Source: Candidatus Obscuribacterales bacterium (GTDB taxonomy: Bacteria; Cyanobacteriota; Vampirovibrionia; Obscuribacterales; Obscuribacteraceae). From it: a stretch of DNA of 44,885 bases. The stretch covers positions 1-44,885 of the forward strand of contig JAKFVU010000065.1 in the NCBI GenBank assembly GCA_021732025.1. Reading direction: 5' to 3'. The position numbers and the translations under genes were made by a program. Every line of letters starts with the position of its first letter. Positions within the stretch are counted from its first letter, which is position 1. The notes under the pieces were generated by a model. The model had not been told where the DNA came from. It made no database searches and saw only the letters and a list, made by a program, of their open reading frames with translations. Below, in pieces: positions 14,818 to 23,429 of this stretch.

Positions 14818-15870
14818 ATGTCAAAACTAAGCAACACCGCTATTTCTATTCTCGACCTCGCACCGGTGCGGGCCGACAAAACACCGGCAGATGCTCTACA
14901 CAAAAGCCTTGCCCTAGCTCAATATGGCGAGAAACTTGGATACAAGCGCTTTTGGCTAGCTGAGCATCACAACATGCCCGGCATTGCCAGTGCGGCCACG
15001 TCGGTATTAATTGGCTATGTAGCTGCTGGCACCAGCACCATTCGCGTGGGCTCAGGCGGAATAATGCTGCCCAACCATGCACCACTTGTTATTGCTGAAC
15101 AGTTCGGTACGCTAGAAACCCTCTATCCATCTCGTATAGACTTAGGTCTCGGGCGGGCACCGGGCACGGACCGCGCCACGGCTCACGCACTAAGGCGGGG
15201 CCTCGATTCGGGCGGTCATGATTTTCCTGAACTATTGGCTGAACTACAGCGCTATTTAGGCCCAGCCACTCCACAGCAGCAGGTCAAGGCTTACCCCGGC
15301 AGTGGTTTAGAAGTACCAATCTGGCTTTTGGGCTCCAGTGATTTTAGTGCTCGCCTGGCCGCTGAAGAAGGACTACCGTTTGCCTTTGCTAGCCATTTCG
15401 CCCCCGAAGATCTATTGCTTGCGATCAAACTTTACCGCAGCCGCTTCAAACCATCTAAGGCTTTGAAAGAGCCTTATGTCATGATCGGAGTACCGCTTGT
15501 GGCGGCAGAAACAGACGAAATTGCCAATCATTTGGCGACGACGCCAATGCAGCGTGGACTTTCATTGATTCGCGGCGAAAGCATGCAACTGAAGCCACCG
15601 GTATCGGTAGAGCAAATGGACAATATTTGGTCTGCTCGTGAAAAGCAGGCGGTTCTAAGTCGCATGACCATTGGCATCATTGGCGGTGCAAATACCGTGA
15701 GAACAAAACTAGAAAGATTGCTGGAAGTAACTGAAGCTGACGAGCTAATGTTTGTTAGCGACCTCTATGAACACGAAGATCGCCTGAGATCCTTTGCCAT
15801 CGTGGCCGAGTTAAAGGACGCCGCAACACGCTTAAACAGCGAACAAAAGGGGAATCTCTTAGTCAAGTAA
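14818..15870 (+). CDS. Luciferase-like flavin-dependent oxidoreductase (LLM class, group 1)
   Basis: FMN-dependent TIM-barrel oxidoreductase of the bacterial-luciferase superfamily. The start [18 protein letters not shown], then [41 protein letters not shown] and [17 protein letters not shown], is the signature of the group 1 subfamily (YhbW-like). The 350-residue length fits. The C-terminal part has [19 protein letters not shown], as in family members. Substrate unknown. The strong promoter with an embedded TetR-type palindrome suggests induction, perhaps by an electrophile or xenobiotic. A rhodanese gene follows after 15 bp. Confidence 0.93.
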   Translation: MSKLSNTAISILDLAPVRADKTPADALHKSLALAQYGEKLGYKRFWLAEHHNMPGIASAATSVLIGYVAAGTSTIRVGSGGIMLPNHAPLVIAEQFGTLETLYPSRIDLGLGRAPGTDRATAHALRRGLDSGGHDFPELLAELQRYLGPATPQQQVKAYPGSGLEVPIWLLGSSDFSARLAAEEGLPFAFASHFAPEDLLLAIKLYRSRFKPSKALKEPYVMIGVPLVAAETDEIANHLATTPMQRGLSLIRGESMQLKPPVSVEQMDNIWSAREKQAVLSRMTIGIIGGANTVRTKLERLLEVTEADELMFVSDLYEHEDRLRSFAIVAELKDAATRLNSEQKGNLLVK

Positions 15871-15885
15871 GGCTGAGGAGATTTT

Positions 15886-16386
15886 ATGAAGCAGAGCCTG
15901 ACCTTGTTGTTAGCTGTATCGGCCTTGGCTTGGGGAGTGGCGTGGACATCGCCAGCCAAAGCTTTAGACCCAGTTACCTTTGATCAGTACAAGAACTCTG
16001 TTAACAGTATTGACTGGAAAGAACGAGTCATAACTTTTGAGCAGTTCAAAAAAGATCGCGATAAAGCTAATGTCGTCGTGCTCGACTTACGCTCTGAAGC
16101 TGAGTACAAACATGGGCACTTAAAAGGCGCTCTGCTTATGGGCCCCGATATCAAAGAGGAAAAGTTGAAGCAGCTGGTGCCAAACAAAAAGTCTGAAATT
16201 ATTGTCTATTGCACAAACACATTTTTTCCCACACGACGCATATCTCTAAATAATGTTTGCTTGCCGCAAATAGTGGCACTGGGCTATCCCAATGTTTTTG
16301 TCATTGAGGAAATTTGGCACAAAGATATGGACCAAGTGGAGAAAATTAAGCAAAGCAGTCTTTGGCAAGGTGCAGAGGCGAAATAG
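15886..16386 (+). CDS. Secreted rhodanese-domain protein
   Basis: Exported single-domain rhodanese-like protein, 166 residues. The signal peptide is residues 1-26 (LTLLLAVSALAWGVAWTSPAKA). The core has VVVLDLRSEAEYKHGHLKGA and the active-site cysteine Cys109 in IIVYCTNTFFPTRRIS. The active-site loop is longer and more hydrophobic than the usual CxxGxRS/A loop, so sulfurtransferase activity is uncertain; it may be a sulfur-carrier, redox or phosphatase-like variant. TGAGGAG precedes the ATG. It follows the luciferase-like gene by 15 bp and probably shares its transcript. The stop lies 4 bp from the convergent secreted gene. Confidence 0.83.
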   Translation: MKQSLTLLLAVSALAWGVAWTSPAKALDPVTFDQYKNSVNSIDWKERVITFEQFKKDRDKANVVVLDLRSEAEYKHGHLKGALLMGPDIKEEKLKQLVPNKKSEIIVYCTNTFFPTRRISLNNVCLPQIVALGYPNVFVIEEIWHKDMDQVEKIKQSSLWQGAEAK

Positions 16387-16390
16387 GCAG

Positions 16391-17002
16391 CTATTTCATT
16401 TCTAGACTAGCGCGACACTTAGCAAATTCTGGTGCGAAGCGATCGTAATATTGTTTCTCACCGGTGTAACTTAGAGCGTAAACATACTTTTGACCCATGG
16501 CCATGCCAAACCACTGGCGCAACTCTTTGTTTTGACCGACTACAGTAAGCTCGACTTCGGAAGAAGGCAAGGCACCTAAAGTGGCCTTCTTAGTAGCCGT
16601 AGTGCTCGTCTTCAGCCCTTTATTCTCATACTCCGATTTAACCGTTGAGACAAACGAGCTAAATTCGCTATCGATGTCAGCTTTTCCGGCGTCCTCGCGG
16701 CTCAAGTAAGTAATCTCGATTACGGCCATGGCATCGCCCTCTTTTTTCAAAGCTCGCAACCGCCCGCCAGCAAGGTCATTGCCGTTATTTGGCTTGGGAG
16801 CATTTAATTCACTCACTTCCCAACCGGGCGGCAGTGACACGACAAAAGGTCGTACTTGACCGGCCTTGGGCAGCGCGACTTTCGCTGGTTCGACCGCTGC
16901 AGCTTTTACTGATTCTACAGATTCGGCAGGCTCTGCTGCATACGCTGACCAAGTGAAGACCTGACAGGCTATCAACAGTAACCCAGTGCGACTCAAATTC
17001 AT
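16391..17002 (-). CDS. Secreted PsbP/DcrB-like protein of unknown function
   Basis: Exported 203-residue protein. The signal peptide runs to about residue 22 (LLLIACQVFTWSAYAAE), followed by an Ala/Glu/Val-rich linker and a compact domain beginning FVVSLPPGWEVSEL. The phrases LRALKKEGDAMAVIEITYL, VELTVVGQNKELRQWFGMA and YVYALSYTGEKQYYDRFAPEF fit the alpha-beta PsbP/DcrB fold, where a PPGW opening and a late aromatic YALSYTG strand followed by F--C--SL are recurrent. This is a fold-level guess. AGGAG lies 7 nt before the ATG. No catalytic residues are evident. It is divergent from the zinc-ribbon kinase across 191 bp. Confidence 0.65.
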   Translation of the reverse strand: MNLSRTGLLLIACQVFTWSAYAAEPAESVESVKAAAVEPAKVALPKAGQVRPFVVSLPPGWEVSELNAPKPNNGNDLAGGRLRALKKEGDAMAVIEITYLSREDAGKADIDSEFSSFVSTVKSEYENKGLKTSTTATKKATLGALPSSEVELTVVGQNKELRQWFGMAMGQKYVYALSYTGEKQYYDRFAPEFAKCRASLEMK

Positions 17003-17193
17003 TTATGGCTCCTAGTAAAACGTCATTCAGGTCTAAGTAGTGACGCAAATTTAGCTGCCGAGTGCCAAATTATTTATTGGTGATTGACAAATATGTAGCC
17101 TGTCAGACACAGAGACAGAAGGCAAGGCCTTCAAATGGGAACATATATCTGGTACAACCTAATTATCTTGCTCACTACTTGCAAGGATCTTAA

Positions 17194-19149
17194 TTGAAAT
17201 TTTGCCCTAAATGCGACGCTAGGTTCGAAACCCTCTGGTCCAAGTGCCCTGTGGACGGGCACGAATTAGAGCACGAAATAGCTGATCCCATGATCGGCCA
17301 AGTGTTTGCCGATCAATACGAGATTCTCTCAGTGCTTGGCACTGGCGGCATGAGCGTTGTCTATAAGGCCCGTCACCGGCTAATGGACCGTGTTGTAGCG
17401 ATAAAACTATTACACGACGACTCTGACAAAGTAGCTATCGAACGCTTCAAACACGAAGCCAAAGCTTCTAGCTCGCTAAAGCACCAAAATATTATAAGTA
17501 TTTATGACTTTGGTATTGTCGGCACCCAAGCTTACTTAGTTATGGACTGCCTCGATGGCAAAAATCTTAGTGAAGTGCTTGAAGAGATTGGCCACATGGG
17601 GCTCGATAGAGCCGCTCATATGTTTCGCCAAACCTGCATGGGCTTAGAGCACGCCCACAAAAACGGCATTTTGCACCGCGATTTAAAGCCCAGTAATTTG
17701 GTCTTAATTAAGGGTGACGACGGCTCTGAACTAGTAAAAATAGTCGACTTTGGTATTGCAAAGCTGCTGCCCAATGCGGCCCAAGAGCAGACCAGACTGA
17801 CACAAACAGGCGATATCTTCGGCAGCCCTCTTTACATGAGCCCAGAACAATGTCAGGCCAAGCCTCTCGACAATCGTTCGGACATTTATTCTCTCGGCTG
17901 TCTCATGTACGAAACTCTGGCCGGTGTGCCGCCGCTAAGAGGCGATACTGCCTATGACACCATGACTATGCATGTTAACCAGGCACCTTTGGCATTTCAC
18001 CAAGTGGTGCCCGAGCTAAATATCAATAAAAGTATGGAAGCACTAATCTTCCGATGTTTAGAAAAGCTGCCCGAAAATCGCTATCAGTCCATTTCTGACT
18101 TATTGCAAGACCTGCCAACAATTCAACCTCAGTCGGGCTCTGTCAAAGTTAAGTCGGTACAACATCCAACCAAACAGCGCCTAGAAATCAAATATTTGCG
18201 CTTTTCATTTTGGACTCTATTCGTCATGGTGGCAGCAGTAATTGCTTATATGTCCTGTGACAATGGGCCAGAGCCAGATCATGGCACTGTACTGCTGAAG
18301 ACCATATGGAACAGCCAGACAACCATTGCTCAGACCCTTACAGACAACCACATGTACGAGCAGGCCCGCTGGGTATTAGATTCAGCAGAAGAGACCGCTC
18401 GAAAAAAGTTTTCTAATCGCGGCCGCTTGATGACAGCATTGCGCATGCAGCGCACTCTGTTCTCTAAAGCAAAAATGTATGATGACCTGCAAGTAGTCAA
18501 TGAAAAAATTGCCAAATTAAATGGCCAGGTTTTACTCGAAGCCTATGATTCTTTGCTGAAAGAACTCGACGATTTGGCCATGCCCGGTAGCGAATCGCAA
18601 ACCGGCATGAAGCGAATTTTGGCACCAATTACATTTACAACGATAGATCATGTTAACCGTGGCCTCGCTGGCGCTGCCATGGACAAGCACACAGAAGTTC
18701 TTCTCACCCGTGCGCGCGGTGTCTACAAGAACCTTCTAGGCAGCAATAACCCAGAGGTGGCTAGCATCGATATGCTGCTAGCAGAGTGCTACAACCGCCA
18801 ACAAAGACTGCCCATGATGCGCCCACTCCTCACGGAAGCCCTAACAATTTATAAGGGTGCTAGCGCTGGCAGTAGCGCTGACAATAAAAAATATGGCCGA
18901 AAAAGTGCTTTAGCGTTGATTAAGTTGGGGCAGTTAGATAGAGACGAAAATCGCTACGCTGCCGCCGAGAAAGAGCTAAAAGAAGCTATGACTTTAGCTG
19001 AACAATCTTTTACCGACGATAAAGCTTTAATCTATCAGGCGCTTAATAGTTACGCCTGCTTACTTGCTCAAACCGGAAGAGAACAAGAAGCCAAAGCAAT
19101 ATTTGCCAAAGCTGACTCAATCTCAACTGAGAAGTTGATGCACGAATAA
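17194..19149 (+). CDS. Ser/Thr protein kinase: zinc ribbon - kinase - TM - helical repeats
   Basis: Membrane-bound Hanks-type Ser/Thr kinase of 651 residues. It starts with TTG at 17194, supported by AAGGA 6 nt upstream; the next residues form a zinc-ribbon-like motif CPKC-x10-CPVDG (Cys4, Cys7, Cys18). The kinase domain (about residues 42-310) is intact: Gly loop LGTGGMSVVY, Lys71, Glu88, HRDLKPSNLV (161-170), DFG (185-187), SPLYMSPEQC. A single TM helix at about 337-357 (FWTLFVMVAAVIAYM) is followed by about 290 residues of TPR-like helical repeats (EQARWVLDSAEETARKKF; YAAAEKELKEAMTLAEQSF), predicted outside the membrane as a sensor. A stand-alone FHA protein and a second kinase lie in the same 9.5-kb region. 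Confidence 0.93.
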   Translation: MKFCPKCDARFETLWSKCPVDGHELEHEIADPMIGQVFADQYEILSVLGTGGMSVVYKARHRLMDRVVAIKLLHDDSDKVAIERFKHEAKASSSLKHQNIISIYDFGIVGTQAYLVMDCLDGKNLSEVLEEIGHMGLDRAAHMFRQTCMGLEHAHKNGILHRDLKPSNLVLIKGDDGSELVKIVDFGIAKLLPNAAQEQTRLTQTGDIFGSPLYMSPEQCQAKPLDNRSDIYSLGCLMYETLAGVPPLRGDTAYDTMTMHVNQAPLAFHQVVPELNINKSMEALIFRCLEKLPENRYQSISDLLQDLPTIQPQSGSVKVKSVQHPTKQRLEIKYLRFSFWTLFVMVAAVIAYMSCDNGPEPDHGTVLLKTIWNSQTTIAQTLTDNHMYEQARWVLDSAEETARKKFSNRGRLMTALRMQRTLFSKAKMYDDLQVVNEKIAKLNGQVLLEAYDSLLKELDDLAMPGSESQTGMKRILAPITFTTIDHVNRGLAGAAMDKHTEVLLTRARGVYKNLLGSNNPEVASIDMLLAECYNRQQRLPMMRPLLTEALTIYKGASAGSSADNKKYGRKSALALIKLGQLDRDENRYAAAEKELKEAMTLAEQSFTDDKALIYQALNSYACLLAQTGREQEAKAIFAKADSISTEKLMHE

Positions 19150-19346
19150 ATGCTGCACCACCAGCAGTATTGCTTCGAGAAAATCTGATACCACAGACTG
19201 ATAAGCGAACTATGCGCAAATGGCTGATAGCAATACCTGCTTGGGTTTGCTAGTGCTTTCGCACACGCGACGATCACAACCTCTATGTATTATCTAATTC
19301 TGCTTCTCTAAATTGTCCGTCGCTGCTGGAGGCAATATAAGTAATT

Positions 19347-19889
19347 ATGAAAATAGCAGAGTGTAATTATGGAACTAGCAGAGAGTCAGAGTGGTTTGCA
19401 AAAAGAATGAATATAAAAACCGAAGCCGGCATGCTGCGCCAATATCAGATGGAAGAACAAGAGCGGGGATACAAAATTCAGACCCTTGAATTTAGATCGC
19501 CCCAATACATACTAAAGAATTTTATCAGCGGCAACTCACCTATCAGAGTGGTGCACGCACCAGCAAAGAAACTGCGCCACATGCAAGGAAGAAACTTCTT
19601 TAGCGCAGCACTTGAAAACCTTTCTTTTCTCAGCAGAAGTGTTTTTCTCTTCTGTGCTCGTATTGCTGAGCGTGGTTTTGCTCTAGTGCTGTCACCGCCA
19701 CAAGCTCGGCTAGCCGGGCTCTACAGCGCCAGTCTAGCCGTTCTTTTGCTGCTCTTAGCCAGCGCCATGCAACTGCAACCAAAAACCCAAACAGCTGTTA
19801 TTGCTTCGCACCAAGAGCACAAACAAAAGCGTTCACTAGCTTCATCGTCACAAAAGAAATTTCACATGCAGGTCAAAGGCTTGCTATAA
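19347..19889 (+). CDS. Hypothetical protein with one transmembrane segment
   Basis: A 180-residue protein I do not recognise. Residues 1-110 are charged and mixed (SEWFAKRMNIKTEAGMLRQY, YILKNFISGN). A clear TM helix follows at about 123-141 (LAGLYSASLAVLLLLLASAM), and then a Lys/Ser/Gln-rich 40-residue tail (HQEHKQKRSLASSSQKK). The nearest Shine-Dalgarno, GGAGG at 19328-19332, is 14 nt from the ATG, which is too far for good initiation, so either translation is weak or the start is unusual; no in-frame ATG is nearer, and a stop codon precedes. Located between the zinc-ribbon kinase and an acetyltransferase. Confidence 0.5.
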   Translation: MKIAECNYGTSRESEWFAKRMNIKTEAGMLRQYQMEEQERGYKIQTLEFRSPQYILKNFISGNSPIRVVHAPAKKLRHMQGRNFFSAALENLSFLSRSVFLFCARIAERGFALVLSPPQARLAGLYSASLAVLLLLLASAMQLQPKTQTAVIASHQEHKQKRSLASSSQKKFHMQVKGLL

Positions 19890-19897
19890 CTATTTGA

Positions 19898-20452
19898 ATG
19901 TTTGAAGAGCTAAAAACAGACCGCCTCATCATTCGCGGCCTCACCACCGCTGATGCCGAAGCCATGCACGCCTACCGCTCAAGACAGGAGGTGGCGCGGT
20001 TTCAAAGCTGGCAGCCGCAATCGCTTGAACAGGTTATCGAACTGATAAAGCGAATCAAGCCTGAAAATTTTAACTGTGACGGAGAGTGGTATCAAGTTGG
20101 TATCACTCTGAAAGAAGATCTAAAGTTAATAGGTGACCTCGGCATACAAATCAGCAGTCGCGATTCTCGACTTGCAGAGGTTGGCATTACTGTTCATCCT
20201 CAATATCAAAATAAGGGCTACGGCAGAGAAGCTTTGTCAGCCTTACTTAACCTACTTTTATATAAGCTAGGAAAGCACCGAGTAACGGCGTCAGTCGATC
20301 CGCGCAATTTAGCCTCAATGGCATTGATGAAGCGAGTGGGGCTGAGGCAAGAAGGACACTTCATAAAAAGCATCTGGCTCAAAGACACTTGGGTAGACGA
20401 CGTCATCTTTGCCGCTTTAAAAAATGACTGGCCTAATTCCACTTTTCCATGA
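19898..20452 (+). CDS. GNAT N-acetyltransferase, RimJ/RimL type
   Basis: Cytosolic acetyl-CoA-dependent N-acetyltransferase, 184 residues. The opening LKTDRLIIRGLTTADAEAMHAY is typical of RimJ/RimL-like GNATs. The acetyl-CoA-binding motif A is VGITVHPQYQNKGYGREALS (Q/R-x-x-G-x-G/A as QNKGYG). Motif B follows with VTASVDPRNLASMALMKRVG and LRQEGHFIKSIWLKDTWVDD. Substrate may be a protein N-terminus or small molecule. It starts 8 bp after the preceding stop and lacks a clear Shine-Dalgarno, so translation may be coupled to the hypothetical protein upstream. Confidence 0.88.
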   Translation: MFEELKTDRLIIRGLTTADAEAMHAYRSRQEVARFQSWQPQSLEQVIELIKRIKPENFNCDGEWYQVGITLKEDLKLIGDLGIQISSRDSRLAEVGITVHPQYQNKGYGREALSALLNLLLYKLGKHRVTASVDPRNLASMALMKRVGLRQEGHFIKSIWLKDTWVDDVIFAALKNDWPNSTFP

Positions 20453-20517
20453 TCTACAATAATCAATAAGTAAAAGCTAGCAAATGCTAGCAGTTGTCAT
20501 CAGGAGCCAGTTAGTAG

Positions 20518-20826
20518 ATGTCATCAAATCCTCCTCAAGCAGGCCGCCTACCAGTACTCTTAAACTTGACGACTAACGAAAGTTATACATTGTCAGGACC
20601 AACCATTAATCTGGGCCGGGCCCCAGAAAACCAGGTGATTTTGCCAGACGATGGCTATGCTTCAGCCGACCATGCCAAAATTTATTGGGACCAAGGGCGC
20701 TGGTGGCTAGAAGATTTGATGAGCAGCAACGGCACAACAGTCAATGACAAGTTGATCTCTACACCATATCAATTGGCACCAAATGACATTATCAAAGTTG
20801 GTCGCACAACTTTCAGAATCGAGTAG
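20518..20826 (+). CDS. Stand-alone FHA domain protein
   Basis: A 102-residue protein that is essentially one forkhead-associated domain, which binds phosphothreonine peptides. The conserved FHA residues are seen: Gly33-Arg34 with ENQVILPDD, Ser49 and His52 in ASADHAKIYW, and Asn71 in LMSSNGTTVNDK, so phosphopeptide binding should be intact. AGGAG lies 11-12 nt before the ATG. There is no signal peptide or TM. It lies between two intact Ser/Thr kinases (17194-19149 and 25669-26634) and converges on the K-T-L motif protein, an obvious candidate ligand. Confidence 0.92.
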   Translation: MSSNPPQAGRLPVLLNLTTNESYTLSGPTINLGRAPENQVILPDDGYASADHAKIYWDQGRWWLEDLMSSNGTTVNDKLISTPYQLAPNDIIKVGRTTFRIE

Positions 20827-20844
20827 AACAAAAGCTTCTATAAA

Positions 20845-22332
20845 TTAGCGCTGTCCACTTTGAGGCGCAGGCGCAGGCGCAGGAGCAGGCGTAGGAACAG
20901 TGCCCGGGGGCTGTCCATCGTATTGCCAGAACTGTCCGCTTTCATCCGCATCGGTGGTGGCAGCAGGGCCTTGCACTGGGGCGGGGAAATTAACAGGTGC
21001 CATGCCAGCTCCTGAGTTATTAGGATAGACCCGCTGGCCATTGACCATATGGAAAGAGCCGTCATCAGGACCAGTAGATGGTGCAGCGCCAGCGGTTCTA
21101 GTAGAAGCGGCATTAGGAGCTGCAGTTGTAGTTGGAGCTGAAGTGGTTACACCTGGTTGAACAGTCGGCACTTGAGCTGGCTCAGGCTTGGGCGCGCGGG
21201 GCATCAAAATCATGAAGGCAATTGCCGCTATAAAGAGCAGAACACCGCCAAACGACATATAGATCATGTCGCGCTTGCGCTTCACTTCCACAGGGCAATT
21301 GACGGTCATATACTTGCCATCAGCGCGCTTATACAAGGTGGCATTGCGCCGATTTTCGCGCTGAAAAATTAGCTCATCGGCCTCGGGTTGCTCAAGACCA
21401 GTAAAGTTATAGACCGGAGTTTTACAGAGGTCGCAATAACGAAAACGTTCTCTGGTATCAGTAGCGTCCCAAACAAACGAGCACGGGGTGGCCTGCTTTT
21501 TGCAGACAATATCAATGAACGGCTTGATTGGCTCATTGGCACGCTCAAGCAGCTGTTCAGCTACTTTCACTTCCATTTTCGCCTCAAACTTCGAAACTGT
21601 ATCCCACAAAATACTGTGGTCAAGCATGGTCTTAGCTACAAATTGCTGGCGTTTTGGCTTGACGACTGGCTTGGGTAAGGGCTCAAGAGCAGCACCTTGA
21701 GTCTCGTTACTCACATCGGCAACGGGCTGGGGCTGAGAAATTGTCTGGGCCGGGTCGCGATCAGGGGTATGCAGACTATCTTGACCAAAACTACCCAAAG
21801 CTGTTTCTTGCAATGTCTTGGCAATCTTGCGCAACTTCTTCTCGCCAGTTACAGAAGGACGACTGGCAGGTTTAGTCTCCACGACTGCAGCTGGTTCAAC
21901 CGAGGCCGCCTGGGCCGCAGCCTTAACTGCATCAAGGTTAATCTCATTAAAGAGCAAAGTCTTGGCAACACGGCGCGCTGATTGTTTTTGGGCAGTCTGC
22001 TTCTTCACTTCAGCCTGCTGCTCAAGCTCAGCGGCATTAACTGCCCCGGCGCTAGCACTATTGGCACTGTCAGGCTGCGCTTTATTAGCAGCAGCTGCTG
22101 CTGCGGCAGCGGCATAAGTCTCAATTGCTTCAGCCGTAGGAACATTAAATAAGAGTGTCTTGGGTACTCTTCTCGGCTTTTCAGCAGCATTAGTAGCAGG
22201 CTTTTCTGGCACGCCAATTAGGTCAGCGCCTGGCTCTTGACCAGAGTTTTGTTCTGAATCTTGTCCGGGCTCTTGTGCCAAATCGTCAGTCATGATTAGA
22301 GTCTTTTGCCCACTAGCACTACCAACCCCCAT
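20845..22332 (-). CDS. One-TM protein with K-T-[LM] motif repeats and a cysteine domain
   Basis: Unrecognised protein of about 495 residues. The cytoplasmic-like N-terminal part is Ala/Gln/Glu-rich and contains five spaced copies of a K-T-[LM] motif at Thr11, 59, 125, 173 and 235; four share a basic-x-[VI]-[PA]-K-T-[LM] form, two as KTLLFN. A cysteine-containing domain follows (Cys277, 284, 300, 303, 346; RYCDLCKTPVYNFTGL ... RADGKYMTVNCP), resembling a small unnamed domain I recall from other bacterial hypothetical proteins. A TM helix (about 356-377) leads to a Pro/Ala/Thr-rich tail ending APAPAPAP. The start is uncertain: ATG 22332 keeps the first KTL copy; ATG 22293 and TTG 22368 are alternatives. 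It may be a kinase substrate. Confidence 0.7.
   Translation of the reverse strand: MGVGSASGQKTLIMTDDLAQEPGQDSEQNSGQEPGADLIGVPEKPATNAAEKPRRVPKTLLFNVPTAEAIETYAAAAAAAAANKAQPDSANSASAGAVNAAELEQQAEVKKQTAQKQSARRVAKTLLFNEINLDAVKAAAQAASVEPAAVVETKPASRPSVTGEKKLRKIAKTLQETALGSFGQDSLHTPDRDPAQTISQPQPVADVSNETQGAALEPLPKPVVKPKRQQFVAKTMLDHSILWDTVSKFEAKMEVKVAEQLLERANEPIKPFIDIVCKKQATPCSFVWDATDTRERFRYCDLCKTPVYNFTGLEQPEADELIFQRENRRNATLYKRADGKYMTVNCPVEVKRKRDMIYMSFGGVLLFIAAIAFMILMPRAPKPEPAQVPTVQPGVTTSAPTTTAAPNAASTRTAGAAPSTGPDDGSFHMVNGQRVYPNNSGAGMAPVNFPAPVQGPAATTDADESGQFWQYDGQPPGTVPTPAPAPAPAPQSGQR
20863..20890. repeat. Short AGGCGC-type tandem repeat
   Basis: Three to four copies of a GC-rich 6-bp unit (AGGCGC with one AGGAGC variant) encode the Ala-Pro run near the C-terminus of the minus-strand K-T-L motif protein. 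Likely a simple slippage repeat of variable length. Confidence 0.8.
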
Positions 22333-22462
22333 AATACCGTAATCCAAAAAAAGCCAATGAATCAACAATTCTAATCTGGTGTCCCTCTAAAAGTTGTGGG
22401 CACTGCGTATATTAGGTATGCGCAAAAGCAAGAAGTGCATGCTTCTGAAGCGGAGAGAGAGA

Positions 22463-22954
22463 ATGGACAAGTTCAGACACAAACGCCAGATACGAAGAGC
22501 TTGTGGCAATTCAATAGTTGAATTCGCACCGGCCCTTACCATACTGCTGATCTTTTTCTTCTTTCCACTCTTAGATATGCTGACAGTGCTCGTCTCTTAC
22601 GGCCTTTGTATGGTTCTCAATTACAACCAAGTCCACGAAGCCTCACTGCTGCAGCGCGCTGACACCGAAAATGTAGCCGGTGCAGTGCGTAAGGGCATAC
22701 CCGACCAATGGCTGAACGGTATGGGTCACCTGGTTAAGGTTCAAGGTTATCCCCAAACCGAGATTTTCTATCGTGATGGCCAAACTGGTCCCGATAAAGT
22801 GACAGACCGCATTGTCATGGTGAGAACAACAGTTGTTGGCAGTCCTTTTCTAACTATCCCCGTGCCTGCTATAAACGTGCCAGGGCTGAACGGCCCTATG
22901 ACCTTTCAAATAAGCGCCGAGCGCCAAATGGAAAACCCCGACTACGCACCATAG
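22463..22954 (+). CDS. TadE-like pseudopilin
   Basis: A 163-residue membrane protein of the TadE/TadG-like type linked to Tad/Flp pili. A basic N-terminus (MDKFRHKRQIRRACGNS) is followed by the hallmark IVEFAPALTILLIFFFFPLLD, where a Glu at position 5 of the hydrophobic segment fits the type IV pseudopilin-like pattern, and then an extracytoplasmic domain with ITVPVPAINVPGL-like proline-rich strands. GGAG with a 7-nt spacer selects the ATG at 22463. The frame continues upstream to 22394 without support. First of three similar genes in a row. Confidence 0.75.
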   Translation: MDKFRHKRQIRRACGNSIVEFAPALTILLIFFFFPLLDMLTVLVSYGLCMVLNYNQVHEASLLQRADTENVAGAVRKGIPDQWLNGMGHLVKVQGYPQTEIFYRDGQTGPDKVTDRIVMVRTTVVGSPFLTIPVPAINVPGLNGPMTFQISAERQMENPDYAP

Positions 22955-22982
22955 ACCGAAAAGAGCAGGAGAAGAAGAGGCA

Positions 22983-23384
22983 ATGAGAAGCAGAGCAAAG
23001 CGTGGAAGTGGCTTAATCGAGGCCATTCTGGCAGCAACTATTTTAGTTCCTATCGCCCTATTTCTACTTGATCTGACAGTCATGATCATTGCCAATTCAA
23101 TGAATGATACTGCCGCAAAAAATGCAGCCAGAGCAGCTGCCAATCAACCCAATGGTGGTGCGGCCCATGCTGCGGCCCAAAAAGCTCTAGCCACCTTCCA
23201 AGCTTCGGCCATCGTCAAAAGCCTTGCCATTAGTGAGTTTGACTATCCATCAAAAGGGGTCGGCTCTGTCTCTGTCGTAACAGTTATGGAAGTGAAATTA
23301 CCTGTACCCGTGCCAGGGTTCGCTGGCTATACCTTCAAAGCAGGTGATGTTGAACCGATTGTCGGTTCGACAATTCCTGAATAG
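22983..23384 (+). CDS. Small TadE-like pseudopilin
   Basis: A 133-residue protein with a basic start (MRSRAKRGSG), a pseudopilin-like LIEAILAATILVPIALFLLDL with Glu near the start of the hydrophobic helix, and an Ala/Asn-rich coiled region (NDTAAKNAARAAANQPNG), then beta-rich VVTVMEVKLPVPVPGFAGY. The short Tad-type minor subunit arrangement matches its neighbours. GAGG is 2-3 nt before the ATG (close), with more A/G-rich bases upstream. It starts 28 bp after the previous stop, so co-transcription is likely. Confidence 0.75.
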   Translation: MRSRAKRGSGLIEAILAATILVPIALFLLDLTVMIIANSMNDTAAKNAARAAANQPNGGAAHAAAQKALATFQASAIVKSLAISEFDYPSKGVGSVSVVTVMEVKLPVPVPGFAGYTFKAGDVEPIVGSTIPE

Positions 23385-23429
23385 ATACACCACATTTCAA
23401 TTGATCATGCATCTGGAGGTTTTAGGCTA

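Noticed and set aside
18330..18515. Possible small minus-strand gene inside the zinc-ribbon kinase
   Set aside because: No ribosome-binding site, no recognisable motif, and the plus-strand reading is a continuous helical-repeat domain.
22005..22217. Leu/Gln/Pro-rich minus-strand frame and an Ala-rich plus-strand frame in the same place
   Set aside because: Both are alternate readings of the Ala-rich GC-biased part of the K-T-L motif protein. Poly-Ala coding sequence naturally yields such frames.
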